A stretch of DNA of 64,000 bases from Austropuccinia psidii. Taxonomy: Eukaryota > Basidiomycota > Pucciniomycetes > Pucciniales > Sphaerophragmiaceae. Below are positions 35,146 to 47,279 of the stretch, one piece after another. The stretch's first letter is position 1, and every line of letters begins with the position of its first letter. A model generated the notes under the pieces. That model was not told the origin of the DNA, ran no database searches, and saw only the letters and a list, made by a program, of their open reading frames with translations. The stretch spans positions 61,187,112-61,251,111 of the forward strand of contig JALGQZ010000004.1 of the NCBI GenBank assembly GCA_023105745.1, given 5' to 3'. A program made the translations under genes and the position numbers.

Positions 35146-36832
35146 TGTCACAGGGGCTCTTATGGAAGCAAGAGGGCCTGGCACTCAGGAATCAAGAACT
35201 CACTTGGAGGGCTCCAAAAGGTGATAAGAAATACTATGGAATCTATTTCTTAAGCAGGAAATAGAGAAAGACAAATATGCCAAAGATAACAAAGGGTAAG
35301 AAGAATGAAGCCAGAGGCCAAAATAAAAGAAGCCAAAAGCCAAGAAGCCAACCAAGTGAATCCTCAATTCACTGTTTCAACCTGCCAGAAAGAACAATGG
35401 AATTAGTAAAGGATATGACCACCAATATCCACTGACAGGCGAAGAAAGAAAAGAAGAAGGTGCTAATGACTGACTTAAGATTATCAGTATTAACTTTAAT
35501 AAGGTAAAAGAAAATAAGGATAAAAATAAATCCAATATATTAATTAACTGGGGAAAAAGTCCCCAGGTGATGAAGGGTGGCCGATATATGTGAAAAGCTG
35601 AAAGATTGATCCCGGAAGGTGGATCAATGACTGTATTGTCCGAATCGGGAAATACAGTTCTGGCCATCTTGAAATTTGAACTGTGTGATGGAATTCACAC
35701 AGTGGAATAATAAATGGCCCAATTGGGCCAAGGCCATACAGGTTGATTGAATAAGGCCTGTACGGATGAATTGGGTTGTCCAAGGAGTATTGAATACTTG
35801 ATGTCTTGACAACTGATTTAAATGATGTAATACCTCTTGAGAATTGACCTTAGAATAATCCTAAATGAATTGTACCAACCCAACTCCTGCAGATACAGGT
35901 GGTTGGGATCCTTGAATGATCTTCTGAATTGCCGCCATGGATTGCCAGACTGATGAGCTGAAAAGTCCTCCTTCGAAATGGGCATTGAAATTATGGACCT
36001 TGAAATGGAAAGGTGGAATTGGATCCTGAAAACGTCACCATTGGATTGCTGAGCAAAAATGGTGCATAATGGTATATAATACCATATATGCACCACACCT
36101 GCAATCTTGGGTACGGAGTGCATGAAGGAAAGGAAGAAATTCCCCTTAAGTTGAGGGGAAGGCTTTGCTGAGCTGATCTGGTGGCCTCTGGTGGTTGCCA
36201 GAGGCCATGATGGAAATATTGATCCATGGTGGTCCATGGCCAAAATTGGGTCCTACGGGATTTATGGCCAAAAAGGTGTCCAAGAGGGATTTGGTCATTT
36301 TTGGGTCCAAGGAAGTCATGGCCAAAATTGGCTCAGGTGGGCCCAATTGTGGTTTGGGGCCTAGGTGGCTGGCCCCTTTTGGCCTCATTGGATTAGGCCA
36401 AAAGGGGCCTAATTGGCCTACGGACCACGGCCCACGGACCGTACAGACCGTAGAAGCCGTAGGGGGCCTAAATGGCCCAAAAAGGCCATTTAGGCCTAAA
36501 CCCCCATAATGAAAAGGGTTGGCCAGGGGCCAATGATGATGGCTAGGGGGTCCAGAAACCCCTAGAAGATAAAAGGACCCCCCCAGGCCCAAAATGAAAG
36601 ATGAAGGCCTGGGGGTCGGTGAGGTGGAATTTGGCCAAGAAGGCCAATGATGGCAGGATATGGCCTGAGGCCATAAATGATGGTTGAGAGGGGTTATGGC
36701 GTAAAAACCATAAAACACCCAAGGGGGCCAATTGGCCATAAAGGACATGACGTGACCAATTGGCCCCATCTGGGCTCCAGGTTGAATTGCTGCAGCCATC
36801 AAGGAGGAGGGCCAAAACTTGTGGTTGTGACA
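35146..36832 (-). repeat. Element D 5' LTR
   Basis: 1687 bp. Compared with 26944-28625 it has indels in the GGCC/CGGACC repeats (36340-36440) and an extra GGCCAATGATGAT segment near 36525-36540. A CATATATC TATA-like word lies about 36 nt upstream of the presumed RNA start. Confidence 0.92.
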
Positions 36833-36837
36833 AAAAG

Positions 36838-38549
36838 GAACCAGATGTTGAAAAAGAAGACATAATTGAAGACAATTCAGATGATAAGTCATCCATATTT
36901 TCTGAATCTTCAAAAGATATAGAAAATATCAATGCCACATTTGACATCATGGAATTTTATTCCCACTTACCACAATTGAGCAATAGTCAAGTTGATTTAT
37001 CAAAAGTTTAATATGCACAACTTATGAAGACAAAACCAAACAGAGGAAAAGGTTATACAGCTGGTAACTCCTGTATAACAGAGGTGGTGATTGACAACAA
37101 GCCCACCAAACTTTTGCTTGACCCAGGAGCCTTCTGCTCTTGTGTTGGGAAATCTTTTCTTAAGACTTGTGTACCAAATTTTGAAGACCAATTGTTACCA
37201 ATTGATGGAATAAAACTCAAAAGTGCAAGTAACCCTATCAAAAAATTAGGAATCTTTGAGACCAATGTCATATTCCCACACATAAATGGGAATTTAAGAA
37301 TCACAGTGGAATTTGTTGTTATGGAAAATTGTTTTAGTACCCATTTTATATTGGGAAATGACTATTTAATCATGTATGGGATAGATTTACATAATAGCAA
37401 AGACAGATACTTTACTATTGGAGACGATAAGCGCCAAAAATTTGCCTTTTTACTATTTAAAAGACAAATTACAGTAAACAAAGTATCACCAGTCAACTTA
37501 GAGTTAGAAAAACTCAAGTCTGAGCAGTTAAATGAGGCTGAAATAAGCCTTCATCTGACTGATAAACAAGAAAATGAACATTCTTCCCTTTTGTATGACC
37601 ACAAAGGAGCTTTTGCTACAGACAAAGAACCTCTAGGAGCAATTATTGGTCATGAAGTTGACATCATTCTTAACATTGAGAGACCTTATCCACCACTCTT
37701 AAGAAGGCCTGCTTATCCAGCAAGTCCAAAATCAAGAGAAGCTCTAGAAATTCATATCAAAGAACTTCTGGACCTTGGTGTAATAAGAAAAGTAGGCCAC
37801 AATGAAGAAGTAGAAATAACTACACCAGTCATAGTGGCGTGGCATAATGGAAAATCCAGAATGGTTGGGGACTTTAGAGCTCTGAACACTTACACTGTTC
37901 CAGACAGATACCCAATACCAAAAATCCAAATTGCCCTTACTCAAATATCTCAAGCAGTGTATATAACCACTATGGATGCCCTTAAAGGATTCCATCAAAA
38001 TGTGGTGACACCAAGAGCAAGAAAATATTTGAGAATTATTGTTCATTGTGGAGTGTATGAATACTTGAGAATGCCCTTTGGTAGCAAAAATGCACCTTCA
38101 CACTTCCAAAGAAGGATGAATGAAATCTTCCCTGAAGAACTCTCAGAGGGATGGTTAATCATTTCCATTGATGACATTATTATCTGTTCCAAGACTTGGG
38201 AGGAGCACATGTACAGATTATCAAGAGTTTTGACAAAAATTCAATCAGTAAACATGAAAATTTCCTTGAAGAAATGGCATTTTGGATCTAAAGAACTTAA
38301 AGCAATAGGACATGTTGTATCTGGTTTGTCCCTTGGAATTGACAAAAACAAAGTTGCAGCAGTATTGTTAAAACCCATGCCTCAGAATAAGAAGGAAATT
38401 CAGTCATTCTTAGGTTTTGCAGGATATTACAGGCAACACATTAACGATTTTGCATCCATAGCAAGACCACTTTATAAGTTGTGTGACAAAGACACAGTAT
38501 TTGAAATGACTGTTGACAGAGTCAAAGCTTTTGAGTCTCTAAGAGAAGC
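36838..38549 (+). pseudogene. Element B ORF2 part 3: protease and reverse transcriptase
   Basis: Resumes the frame after D. Acidic linker, then protease ([13 protein letters not shown] at about 37110-37150, with DPG in place of the usual DTG or DSG), then RT with [17 protein letters not shown] and [16 protein letters not shown]. The catalytic box reads SIDD (about 38164-38175) instead of YIDD. An in-frame TAA is at 37009-37011. The frame is interrupted by the solo LTR after REA and continues at 40579. Confidence 0.88.
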
Positions 38550-40573
38550 TGTAAGGTTTGACTATGAAACAATAAGTAAAAATTACTAATTTTTTACTTA
38601 TTGTACTCTGAATGTCCTTATAATTGAAATAAATAAGATTAAAATAATAATAATAATAAAGAAATATTATTATTATGGCGTAAAAATATTATATTATTAA
38701 ATAAATATAATAATATAATTAATATTATATGAAATTATAATATTATAAATAATATATTAATATAAAATAATTAATATATTATAAAGCTCTTTATTATTGT
38801 TACCAACAAATAATAAAGGCGTAAAAAACTGTTTTTTATAAATAAAAAACAATTAATAACAATAATATTACTAATATTAAAGTTATATATTAATATAAAT
38901 ACTATTTATATTAAATAAGAATTATTAAGAGTAATAATAAGAGAGAAATTATTATAATAAGATGAAATAACCTACTTTTAACACTTAAAATAATAATTTT
39001 GAGATATTTTATGCCAAAAGAATATAATACAACTTTTTCAAATTGTATTTACAATAAAAAATAAAGAAAATTACTAAATTTCTTGATTTTACGTGGAAAT
39101 GAGTTTATAGAGAGATTTATGACAAAAACAATTAAAGAATTGATTTAATCACGTAAAAATAGTGATTAATATTAAGATGGTCTTTGGTCTTTAATAATAT
39201 AAGAGTTTTATATTTAAAGAATAAAGAAATTACCTTTTGTTTAATTGATTTAATGTTTTTGATGCGTCTGAGGGGTAAATAGAGTAAAAAGAGCCCTATT
39301 TATAGTAAATACCTCCCTCCTAGAGTCCAACAGGCTTCTAGTAGACGTTTACTGATCATATCCACTGGACTTGATCAATATTTTAAGGTTTGAGGGTGAT
39401 TACATCATGATCAAACCATATTACATCATTATTACACCATTATTTAGAGTTATCACTATAACTCTAAGTTTGATGACATCAGAGGCTTGGAAGAACCCCA
39501 AATTTCGTGGATTTTATTAGTTTTAATCATAAACTAATAGTATTCACCAATTTTATCACTCTTAAGACTGTTAAACTTAAATTAAGGTTACAGTATGTGA
39601 TAATAACTGCTCAAATTAAGCTCAAACTTTGATCCTCAATAACTTTTAAGATTTACACGCTACAGCAATTCAGAGAGTGAATTCTGATAGCCTGGCATAA
39701 CCTTATTATGCTGCCAAGAGCTTTTCATTACATCATCAAAACTCTAATTTTGATGATTTTTCTTGTAACTCATCTTTTCTGTCGAAATTCAATATTTTAA
39801 ACTTCAAACCTTGATTTCAGGGGGTTATACCCTGAATTTAATAATAGGAATTACATCATTCTTCACGAATGAACTAGGAGAATCCAACTGTGTACTTTTT
39901 TTTAAGTTTGGAACACTTTCACAACAAAGTGGTCAACAGCTCTGTTGATTTTTATCAATAATTCATCATAGGTTTTAACCTTGTTTATAATTTGTAAAAT
40001 AAAGTTCATATCTGTGTTCCTACAGTAATTACGTGGTAACTTTATTTTTGGTTCATCATTCTATCATGTATAGTTTAGAAGATATTAGCTATGATCCTTG
40101 AATATATGCGTTGACCAAAAAAGTGCATATATTCAGGATAATTCCTTAAGTATTAACATTGGAAATTAGCTTATTAATTGTTTTATGTGTGGACGCTCAT
40201 GGGGAATTCACTGGTACAATTTATATCACATGTTGTTTCATTAGGTTTTGAGATAAATAAGGTTTTATGGTTTTTATAAGGTATTATACCTTATAATTCC
40301 TTAAGTATTGGCTTTACAGATATGCCATAAAGATGGTATATGTGTATTTTTCCATGGGGAATCCAATGGTTCAATTCATTTTACATGTTGATTCATTGGT
40401 TTTTAAGTTAAACCAATTTTTGTACCAATTTATGGTATTTTTTGTATATTTAATTAATTATTTTTAATGTATAATTATTTTAAGTAATTTTAATATAAGT
40501 ATATTAAAAGTCTAATTATTGTGAGTCTTTTTGTGACCTTATTGGGTATGTGGTCATATCTCAAAGGCTCACA
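38550..40573 (-). repeat. Solo LTR, 2.0-kb family, in element B pol
   Basis: 2024 bp with perfect GAAGC duplications (38545-38549 and 40574-40578). Reverse orientation of the copy at 6002-8026 and highly similar to it. Its TATA word reads TATAAATA on the minus strand (39304-39297). Excision restores [13 protein letters not shown] in frame. Confidence 0.93.
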
Positions 40574-40578
40574 GAAGC

Positions 40579-42652
40579 ATTGACCACTGCTCCACTCTTA
40601 CTGATGCCAGACTTTAAATTGCCTTTCAAGCTGTATATTGATGCATCAGGGGATGGACTGGGTGCTGAAATTCACCAAGTTCAGATTATAAATGATAAAC
40701 CTGTAGAAGGACCCATATGTTTCATATCCAGGCAAATCAAACCAACTGAGGACAGATATGGAGCAAGTCAGATGGAATGTCTATGCCTTGTCTGGGCCTT
40801 GGAGAAATTGAACTACTTCTTAGAGGGATGTGTTTTTGAAGTGATAACAGATTGTACAGCTGTCAAATCACTTTTGAACATGAAAACACCCAACAGACAC
40901 ATGCTCAGATGGCAAATAGCCATACAAGAATACAGAGGCAATATGACTATTGTTCATAAGGATGGGAATATTCATAAGAATGCAGATAGACTAAGCAGAT
41001 GGCCATTACCAAATAATATTGATAATCCTGCTTATGTGCCAGAAGAAGCTTCACCACAAATTCCAATAGAAGGAATAAGTGTTACAGACTTGAACACCAC
41101 CTTCTTTGAAGAAGTCAGAAGTAGCTACACTCAAGATAAGAATTGTAGCATATTATGCCAATTACTTAACAAAGACTGTAAAGACAACTCTCTCATACAT
41201 GCCTTGGATGAAGTATGGATAAAATCTTATGATGAAGGAAGATTTCACCTACTGGATGGTATAATTTACCACAGAACCAAGCACACATGTGTCATGACAG
41301 TTGTAGACAGGTCATTAATCAATCTTGTACTGAAAGAATGCCATGATAGTCCTTTTTCAGGACATCTGTCTGAAGACAGAAAAAGAGAGAAAGTAAAGAC
41401 CTGCATATGGTGGCCAATGTGGCAGAAAGATGTTGCAGAGTATTGCAAAACCTGTGACAGATGCCAAAAGGCAAATAAATCCACAGGCAAAAGACTTGGA
41501 AATATGATAAAAATCCAAGAACCAAACAGACCTTGGGAAATTGTCCATATGGACTGGGTAACTGGCCTACCACCAGGAGGTGACAGGAGCTATAATGCTT
41601 GCCTAGTAACTGTGGACAGATTCAGTAAAACTCCAATCTTTTTACCATGTCACAAAGATGATACAGCCATGGATACAGCTCTTCTGATATGGAATAGAGT
41701 AGTGTCATGGACTGGGATATTTACAAATGTCATCAGTGATAGAGATCCCAAATTCACTTCAGCACTATGGAAAAATCTTCACCAATTATTTGGCACTAAA
41801 CCGTCTTTCTCTACAGCCTACCACCCACAAACTGATGGCCTGGCTGAAAGAATGATCCAAACCTTAGAGGACATGGTGAGAAGATTTTGTGCATATGGCC
41901 TTGAATTCAAAGATTTTGATGGATTTACCCATGATTGGTGTCTTCTGTTGCCAGCACTGGATTCAGCATATAAAACATCAATCCATGCCAGTACCAATCA
42001 GACTCCTGCTATTGTAGAAAAAGGATGGAACCCCAAGTTACCCCAAGATTCCTTGAGGAAAGACTTAATTGAAATACATCCCACAGCTGCTAGCCTCAAA
42101 GGAATGCTAGACAAAGCTAGAAATCATGCAGTAAGATTCATGGAGGACTCTTTTGCATATGCTAAAGACAAATGGGATAAATCACATGCAACTCCAGATT
42201 TCAAAGTGAGGGACCTAGTTCTTGTATCCACCACTAACTTCAATAACATCAAAGGATGTAAAAAGTTGAAAGACTCCTTTGCAGGACCTTTTGTGATTAA
42301 GGCCCTCCATGGAGAAAATGCTGTTGAAGTAGAGTTATCTGAAGAACCTAGCAATAAGCACCCTACATTTCCAGTAAGCTTGATAAAGCCATATAAATCT
42401 ATTGATGCTGAGAAATTTCCCTTGAGGAATAACATTCCCCAAGTTATACTTCCTATTGAGACATCTGGTACTAAGAGAATTACCAAGGTTCTTAAAGAAA
42501 GCAAATTAAGAACCAAGAAAGTAAGGGAATACCTTGTTAGGTACAGTGACCCAACTTGTGAAGACAAATGGTTAGAAGAGAAAGATATACCAGAAGCTAC
42601 CAAACTTCTCAGGAGATTCAGACACACTAGAAACACCAATATTACAAAGTAA
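40579..42652 (+). pseudogene. Element B ORF2 part 4: RNase H, integrase, chromodomain-like tail
   Basis: Open to the natural stop at 42650-42652. RNase H begins with [14 protein letters not shown] and ends NADRLSRWP. The integrase has an HHCC zinc finger ([10 protein letters not shown]...CKTCDRC) and DDE residues in [17 protein letters not shown] and TDGLAERM. The tail ([19 protein letters not shown]) resembles a chromodomain core, as in family A. No stops in this part. Together the four ORF2 parts make about 1754 codons with four nonsense codons and no frameshift. Confidence 0.9.
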
Positions 42653-42659
42653 TATTCTT

Positions 42660-42676
42660 TTTTTAGGGGGAGGGAA
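42660..42676 (+). other. Element B polypurine tract
   Basis: T-run then AGGGGGAGGGAA directly before TGTGAGCC of the 3' LTR. Confidence 0.8.
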
Positions 42677-44505
42677 TGTGAGCCTTAGAGGTAATTTCAT
42701 ATACCCAAAAGACCACAAATATAAAAAATAACATATTAATATAAATAAAATAAATTTATTTATATTATTAAAATAAAAAAATCAAAATATAAATATAAAA
42801 TTATATTAAAAATAAAAAATTAATTACAATTTAAAAATAAAAATACATTAAATTTTGTAAGTATAAAATTACATTTATACTTGAAAAAATTAAGTAAAAA
42901 TGAAATTTCAACAAAATTGTGAAAAAATAAAGAAATTTGGAAAAAAAGTTAAGTAAAAATTATTATAACTTTTTTGCAATAAAGAAACACATAAAAATTA
43001 TTTCACCATTGGATTCCTCATAAAAAATCAGGTGGGGTCACCTCTGAGTGAAATTCTTGTAACTCAACTCTAAATAAGCTTAAATTAAGTTTTTAGTATT
43101 TTCAATACAAAAGTTGAAAATCCTCAAAACCTTAATTTAATTCACACCACATGTGGTGTTAACCATCAATTTTTGTGTTAAAATTGAGGTGTTGTGTTTA
43201 GTTTAGAAGTTATGAGGAATTGAAGTATTTTCAATTGAATTCAATTGAAATGTCAAAATGTGCGCGTGTATTACATAAGTGAACTTTGATTTACATATGA
43301 GGTTTCAAATATTACTGTATTGTACTGCACAATTGAATTGAATTACATATGTAAATCATAAGTATAATACATGATGAGGAATTAAAGGAAAAATAAATTG
43401 GAAAGATTAAATTTTGGGGGAAAAGGAACTCCAGCTCTAAGGGGGAGCTAGACCCCCAAAATCCTTGCTGAAAGGCGTGGGATGTCAAAATTCACGCAAA
43501 AGTTCATCACTTTTGGCCTGGAATTGAGTTACAGGGTCTGTGGACTCAATTGATGATGAGGTTTTGATACCAACTGGGGTAGTTTTAGCTGTTGCCAAGA
43601 GGGTAAAACTACCCTTAAGATAAAACAATCATATTAAAAACAGTTTTAACTGGTTTCTACGCCTCTGAAACACATTCTGACGTGTTTTGAAGGCTCTAGG
43701 CCTGGTATTGCTATAGTAATGGCTGATTTAAGGGTCTAAAATGGCTAAAAATGGCTTAAACCAGCCCTTTTTGGTCTAAACTAGGGTTCAATGATGCCAT
43801 AATTGGCTTTTCTGTTGTCAGACTGTTTTTCACGACTGACAAGAGTAAATTTTGCTTTTGGAGTAAGAGAATTGATGGCTATAAAAGAATGCCTTCTTTG
43901 CCTCACTTTTCTCTTCATGTTACAATCTTTTCCTTTTATTAATCAGTTTAAACACTGTTAAACCAATCAATCAAAGATTCCAAACACCATTTTTAAATCA
44001 TTTTGATCCTTTTAACCACGTGAAAAAATCATTCTAATTATTTTTTGTAACTCTTATAATCATTTTTACCCCTGAACCACCCCAAAAGTGAATTAAAGCA
44101 TCTTTCATCACTGTAAACTTTGTCACTTTGTTTCCAAATTCACTCTGGTCACTTTTGGGTGTGTTTTCTCTTTAATATTCTTTTTAAAGACTTTGTTCTT
44201 TAATTGATTGCTTGCAGTTCTTTGCTCAATTAATTCCAATTGAAATTGCTCTTGAAGAAATTTCTTTTGTAGCCTTAAAATATCTTTTGTAGAGTATTTT
44301 TTGGATAAATCTTTATTGTTGGTAAAACAATAAATCTTTATAATATTGTTGTTTTATACTAATAAAGTTATATACAATGAAATTGGCGTGTTTTCTCTTA
44401 AAAATAATATTTCATACTATTTTTAACTGAATTTTACCTTATACAAATTTTGAGGACAGGAAAAGTACTTGATTTTTAATCAAAGTTTCATATCCACACC
44501 TTACA
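42677..44505 (+). repeat. Element B 3' LTR
   Basis: 1829 bp, TGTGAGCCTTAG...CACACCTTACA. TATAAAAG at 43880-43887. Flank GAGAT does not match the 5' flank. Forms the inner part of the 2.9-kb inverted repeat with 45426-47255. Confidence 0.92.
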
Positions 44506-45425
44506 GAGATACCACGTTGAATATACACTAAGATTAGTGTTATTAATGTTTTTGGAACTTAAAAATACAGTATTATTACATAAAGGTTTGGTAAACTCAT
44601 AGTGGATATCAATCTTGAAGCCTGAATTATTATTTTTGATATGGAAATAGCCAAGGGGGACAAAAGCCATCAAAGAGAGCCAGGATACCCAAATTGTGAG
44701 GCCTCTGAGGCATGGGTAGCTCTAAAGCTTGGATCCATGGCTGATAATGGCAAAATTAGTCTACTGAAACCTTTTGGAACTTGGTTACCGAGTTAAACTC
44801 TCATTAAATCATAAGAAAATTGCAAATAAGCTGCTATTTTGACATGAAAAGGAGGTAAAGAGCAGCTTAGGCCCCTGTAACCATGTAAATTATTAATTAT
44901 TTTCCATGGATAAAGTTTGAAAGAGTAGTTAAAACTATTTTTGGACTATTATCCATTTATTTACCTCATAGAAACCTGCTATACTGTGCTATTTGCAATT
45001 CTACATAGAAATAAGGTAAAAAATTCAAAATTTAATTAAATATACAAATCTTAATTAATATTCCTAAAAGCCTCTGGACCAATGGAGATTCTTATTGTTC
45101 ATAAATAAACCAACAATAATTATGGTTTTAAAAGTAAAACTGAAGGGTACACTTACAGTCCATTTTTGGTGATTGCATGTGAAACACTGAAACTTCAAAA
45201 ATTAACAGAAAATACAACCTGTGATTAAATTTCTAATAAATTTGATAAATTTGAGGAATCAATTCTTATTTTGAAATAAAAGAAGATTTACAGTTGTTAC
45301 TCCTTTTACTCTTAACCATAAATGGGTTGGTAGTCATGTAAAAGCCTTGATTAAGTAATTATGATAATCTTATGTGACAACATATGATTAAATAAATAAT
45401 AAAGGAAGGATAATTTCTTTCTTAC
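44506..45425. other. AT-rich spacer without recognised genes
   Basis: 920 bp between two B-family LTRs in inverted orientation. No convincing ORF, RNA gene or repeat seen. Confidence 0.6.
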
Positions 45426-47255
45426 TGTAAGGTGTGGATATGAAACTTTGATTAAAAATCAAGTACTTTTCCTGTCTTCAAAATTTGTATAAGGTAAAAT
45501 TCAGTTAAAAATAGTATTAAATATTATTTTTAAGAGAAAACACGCCAATTTTATTGTTTATAACTTTATTAGTAGAAAACAATAATATTATGAAAATTTA
45601 TTGTTTTACCAACAATAAAAATTTATCCAAAAAATACTCTACAAGAGATATTTTAAGGCTACAAAAGAAATTTCTTCAAGAGCAATTTCAATTGGAATCA
45701 ATTGAGCAAAGAACTGCAAGAAATTAATTAAAGAACAAAGTCTTTAAAAAGAATATTAAAGAGAAAACACGCCCAAAAGTGACCAGAGTGAATTTGGAAA
45801 CAAAGTGACAAAGTTTACAGTGATGAAAGATGCTTTAATTCACTTTTGGGGTGGTTCAGGGGTAAAAATGATTATAAGAGTTAAAAACAATGATTATAAT
45901 AATTTTTTCACGTGGTTAAAAGGATTAAAATGATTTAAAAATGGTGGTTGGAATCTTTAATTGATTGGTTTAACAGTGTTTAAACTAATTAATAAAAGGA
46001 AAAGATTCTAACATGAAGAGAAAAGTGGGGCAAAGAAGACATTCTTTTATAGCCATCAATTCTCTTACTCCAAAAGTAGAATTTACTCTTGTCAGTCGTG
46101 AAAAACATTCTGACAACAGAAAAGCCAATTATGGCATCATTGAACCCTGGTTTAGACCAAAAAGGGCTGGTTTAAGCCATTTTAAGCCATTTTTAGACCC
46201 TTAAATCAGCCATTACTATAGCAATACCAGGCCTAGAGCCTTCAAAACACGTCAGAATGTGTTTCAGAGGCGTAGAAACCAGTTAAAACTGTTTTTAATA
46301 TGATTGTTTTATCTTAAGGGTAGTTTTACCCTCTTGGCAACAGCTAAAACTACCCCAGTTGGTATCAAAACCTCATCATCAATTGAGTCCACAGACCCTG
46401 TAACCCAATTCCAGGCCAAAAGTGATGAACTTTTGCGTGAATTTTGACATCCCACGCCTTTCAGCAAGGATTTTGGGGGTCTAGCTCCCCCTTAGAGCTG
46501 GAGTTCCTTTTCCCCCCAAATTTAATCTTTCCAATTTATTTTTCCTTTAATTCCTCATCATGTATTATACTTATGATTTACATATGTAATTCAATTCAAT
46601 TGTGCAGTCCAATACAGTAAGAATTGAAACCTCATATGTAAATCAAAGTTCACTTATGTAATACACGCGCACATTTTGACATTTCAATTGAATTCAATTG
46701 AAAATACTTCAATTCCTCATAACTTCTAAACTAAACACAACACCTCAATTTTAACACAGAAATTTATGGTTAACACCACATGTGGTGTGAATTAAATTAA
46801 GGTTTTGAGGATTTTCAACTTTTGTATTGAAAATACTAAAAACTTAATTTAAGCTTATTTAGAGTTGAGTTACAAGAATTTCACTCAGAGGTGACCCCAC
46901 CTGATTTTTTATGAGGAATCCAATGGTGAAATAATTTTTATGTGTTTCTTTATTGCAAAAAAGTTATAATAATTTTTACTTAACCTTTTTTCCAAATTTC
47001 TTTATTTTCTCACAATTTTGTTAAAATTTCATTTTTACTTAATTTTTTCAAGTATAAATTTAATTTTATACTTACAAAATTTAATGTATTTTTATTTTTA
47101 AATTGTAATTAATTTTTCATTTTTAATATAATTTTATATTTATATTTTGATTTTTTTATTTTAATAATATAAATAAATTTATTTTATTTATATTAATATG
47201 TTATTTTTTATATTTGTGGTCTTTTGGGTATATGAAATTACCTCTAAGGCTCACA
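45426..47255 (-). repeat. B-family LTR (3' LTR of the composite)
   Basis: 1830 bp, TGTGAGCC at 47255 down to CCTTACA at 45426. A purine tract (47256-47273) precedes it on the minus strand. Very similar to 42677-44505 but inverted. Confidence 0.92.
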
Positions 47256-47279
47256 TTCCCTCCCCCTAAAAAAAGAATA

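Larger units (their letters stand above)
26944..36832 (-). mobile_element. Element D: defective chromovirus related to C
   Basis: 9889 bp with a perfect AAAAG duplication (26939-26943 and 36833-36837), inserted in B gag just after the zinc knuckle. Same design as C, but the LTRs are more than twice as long. gag has one nonsense codon and pol one frameshift. The LTRs (1682 and 1687 bp) differ by several substitutions and indels, so D is older than C. Confidence 0.95.
13040..44505 (+). mobile_element. Element B: Ty3/Gypsy retrotransposon carrying three nested insertions
   Basis: LTR, primer-binding site, ORF1, gag-pol, purine tract, LTR. The element spans 31.5 kb but is about 10.05 kb once C (9491 bp), D (9889 bp), the solo LTR (2024 bp) and their 5-bp duplications are removed. 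Removing them restores one unbroken codon frame from 15969 to 42652. The two flanking pentamers differ (GTAAT at 13035, GAGAT at 44506), so either the target duplication has decayed or the ends come from a recombination. The LTRs differ by several indels (1799 against 1829 bp), making B the oldest layer of this stack. Confidence 0.9.

Noticed and set aside
42124..42639. 171-codon ORF antisense to element B pol (also at 47293-47808)
   Set aside because: It is the complement of a conserved integrase tail and gives a hydrophobic shadow sequence; it appears twice only because the pol tail is duplicated.
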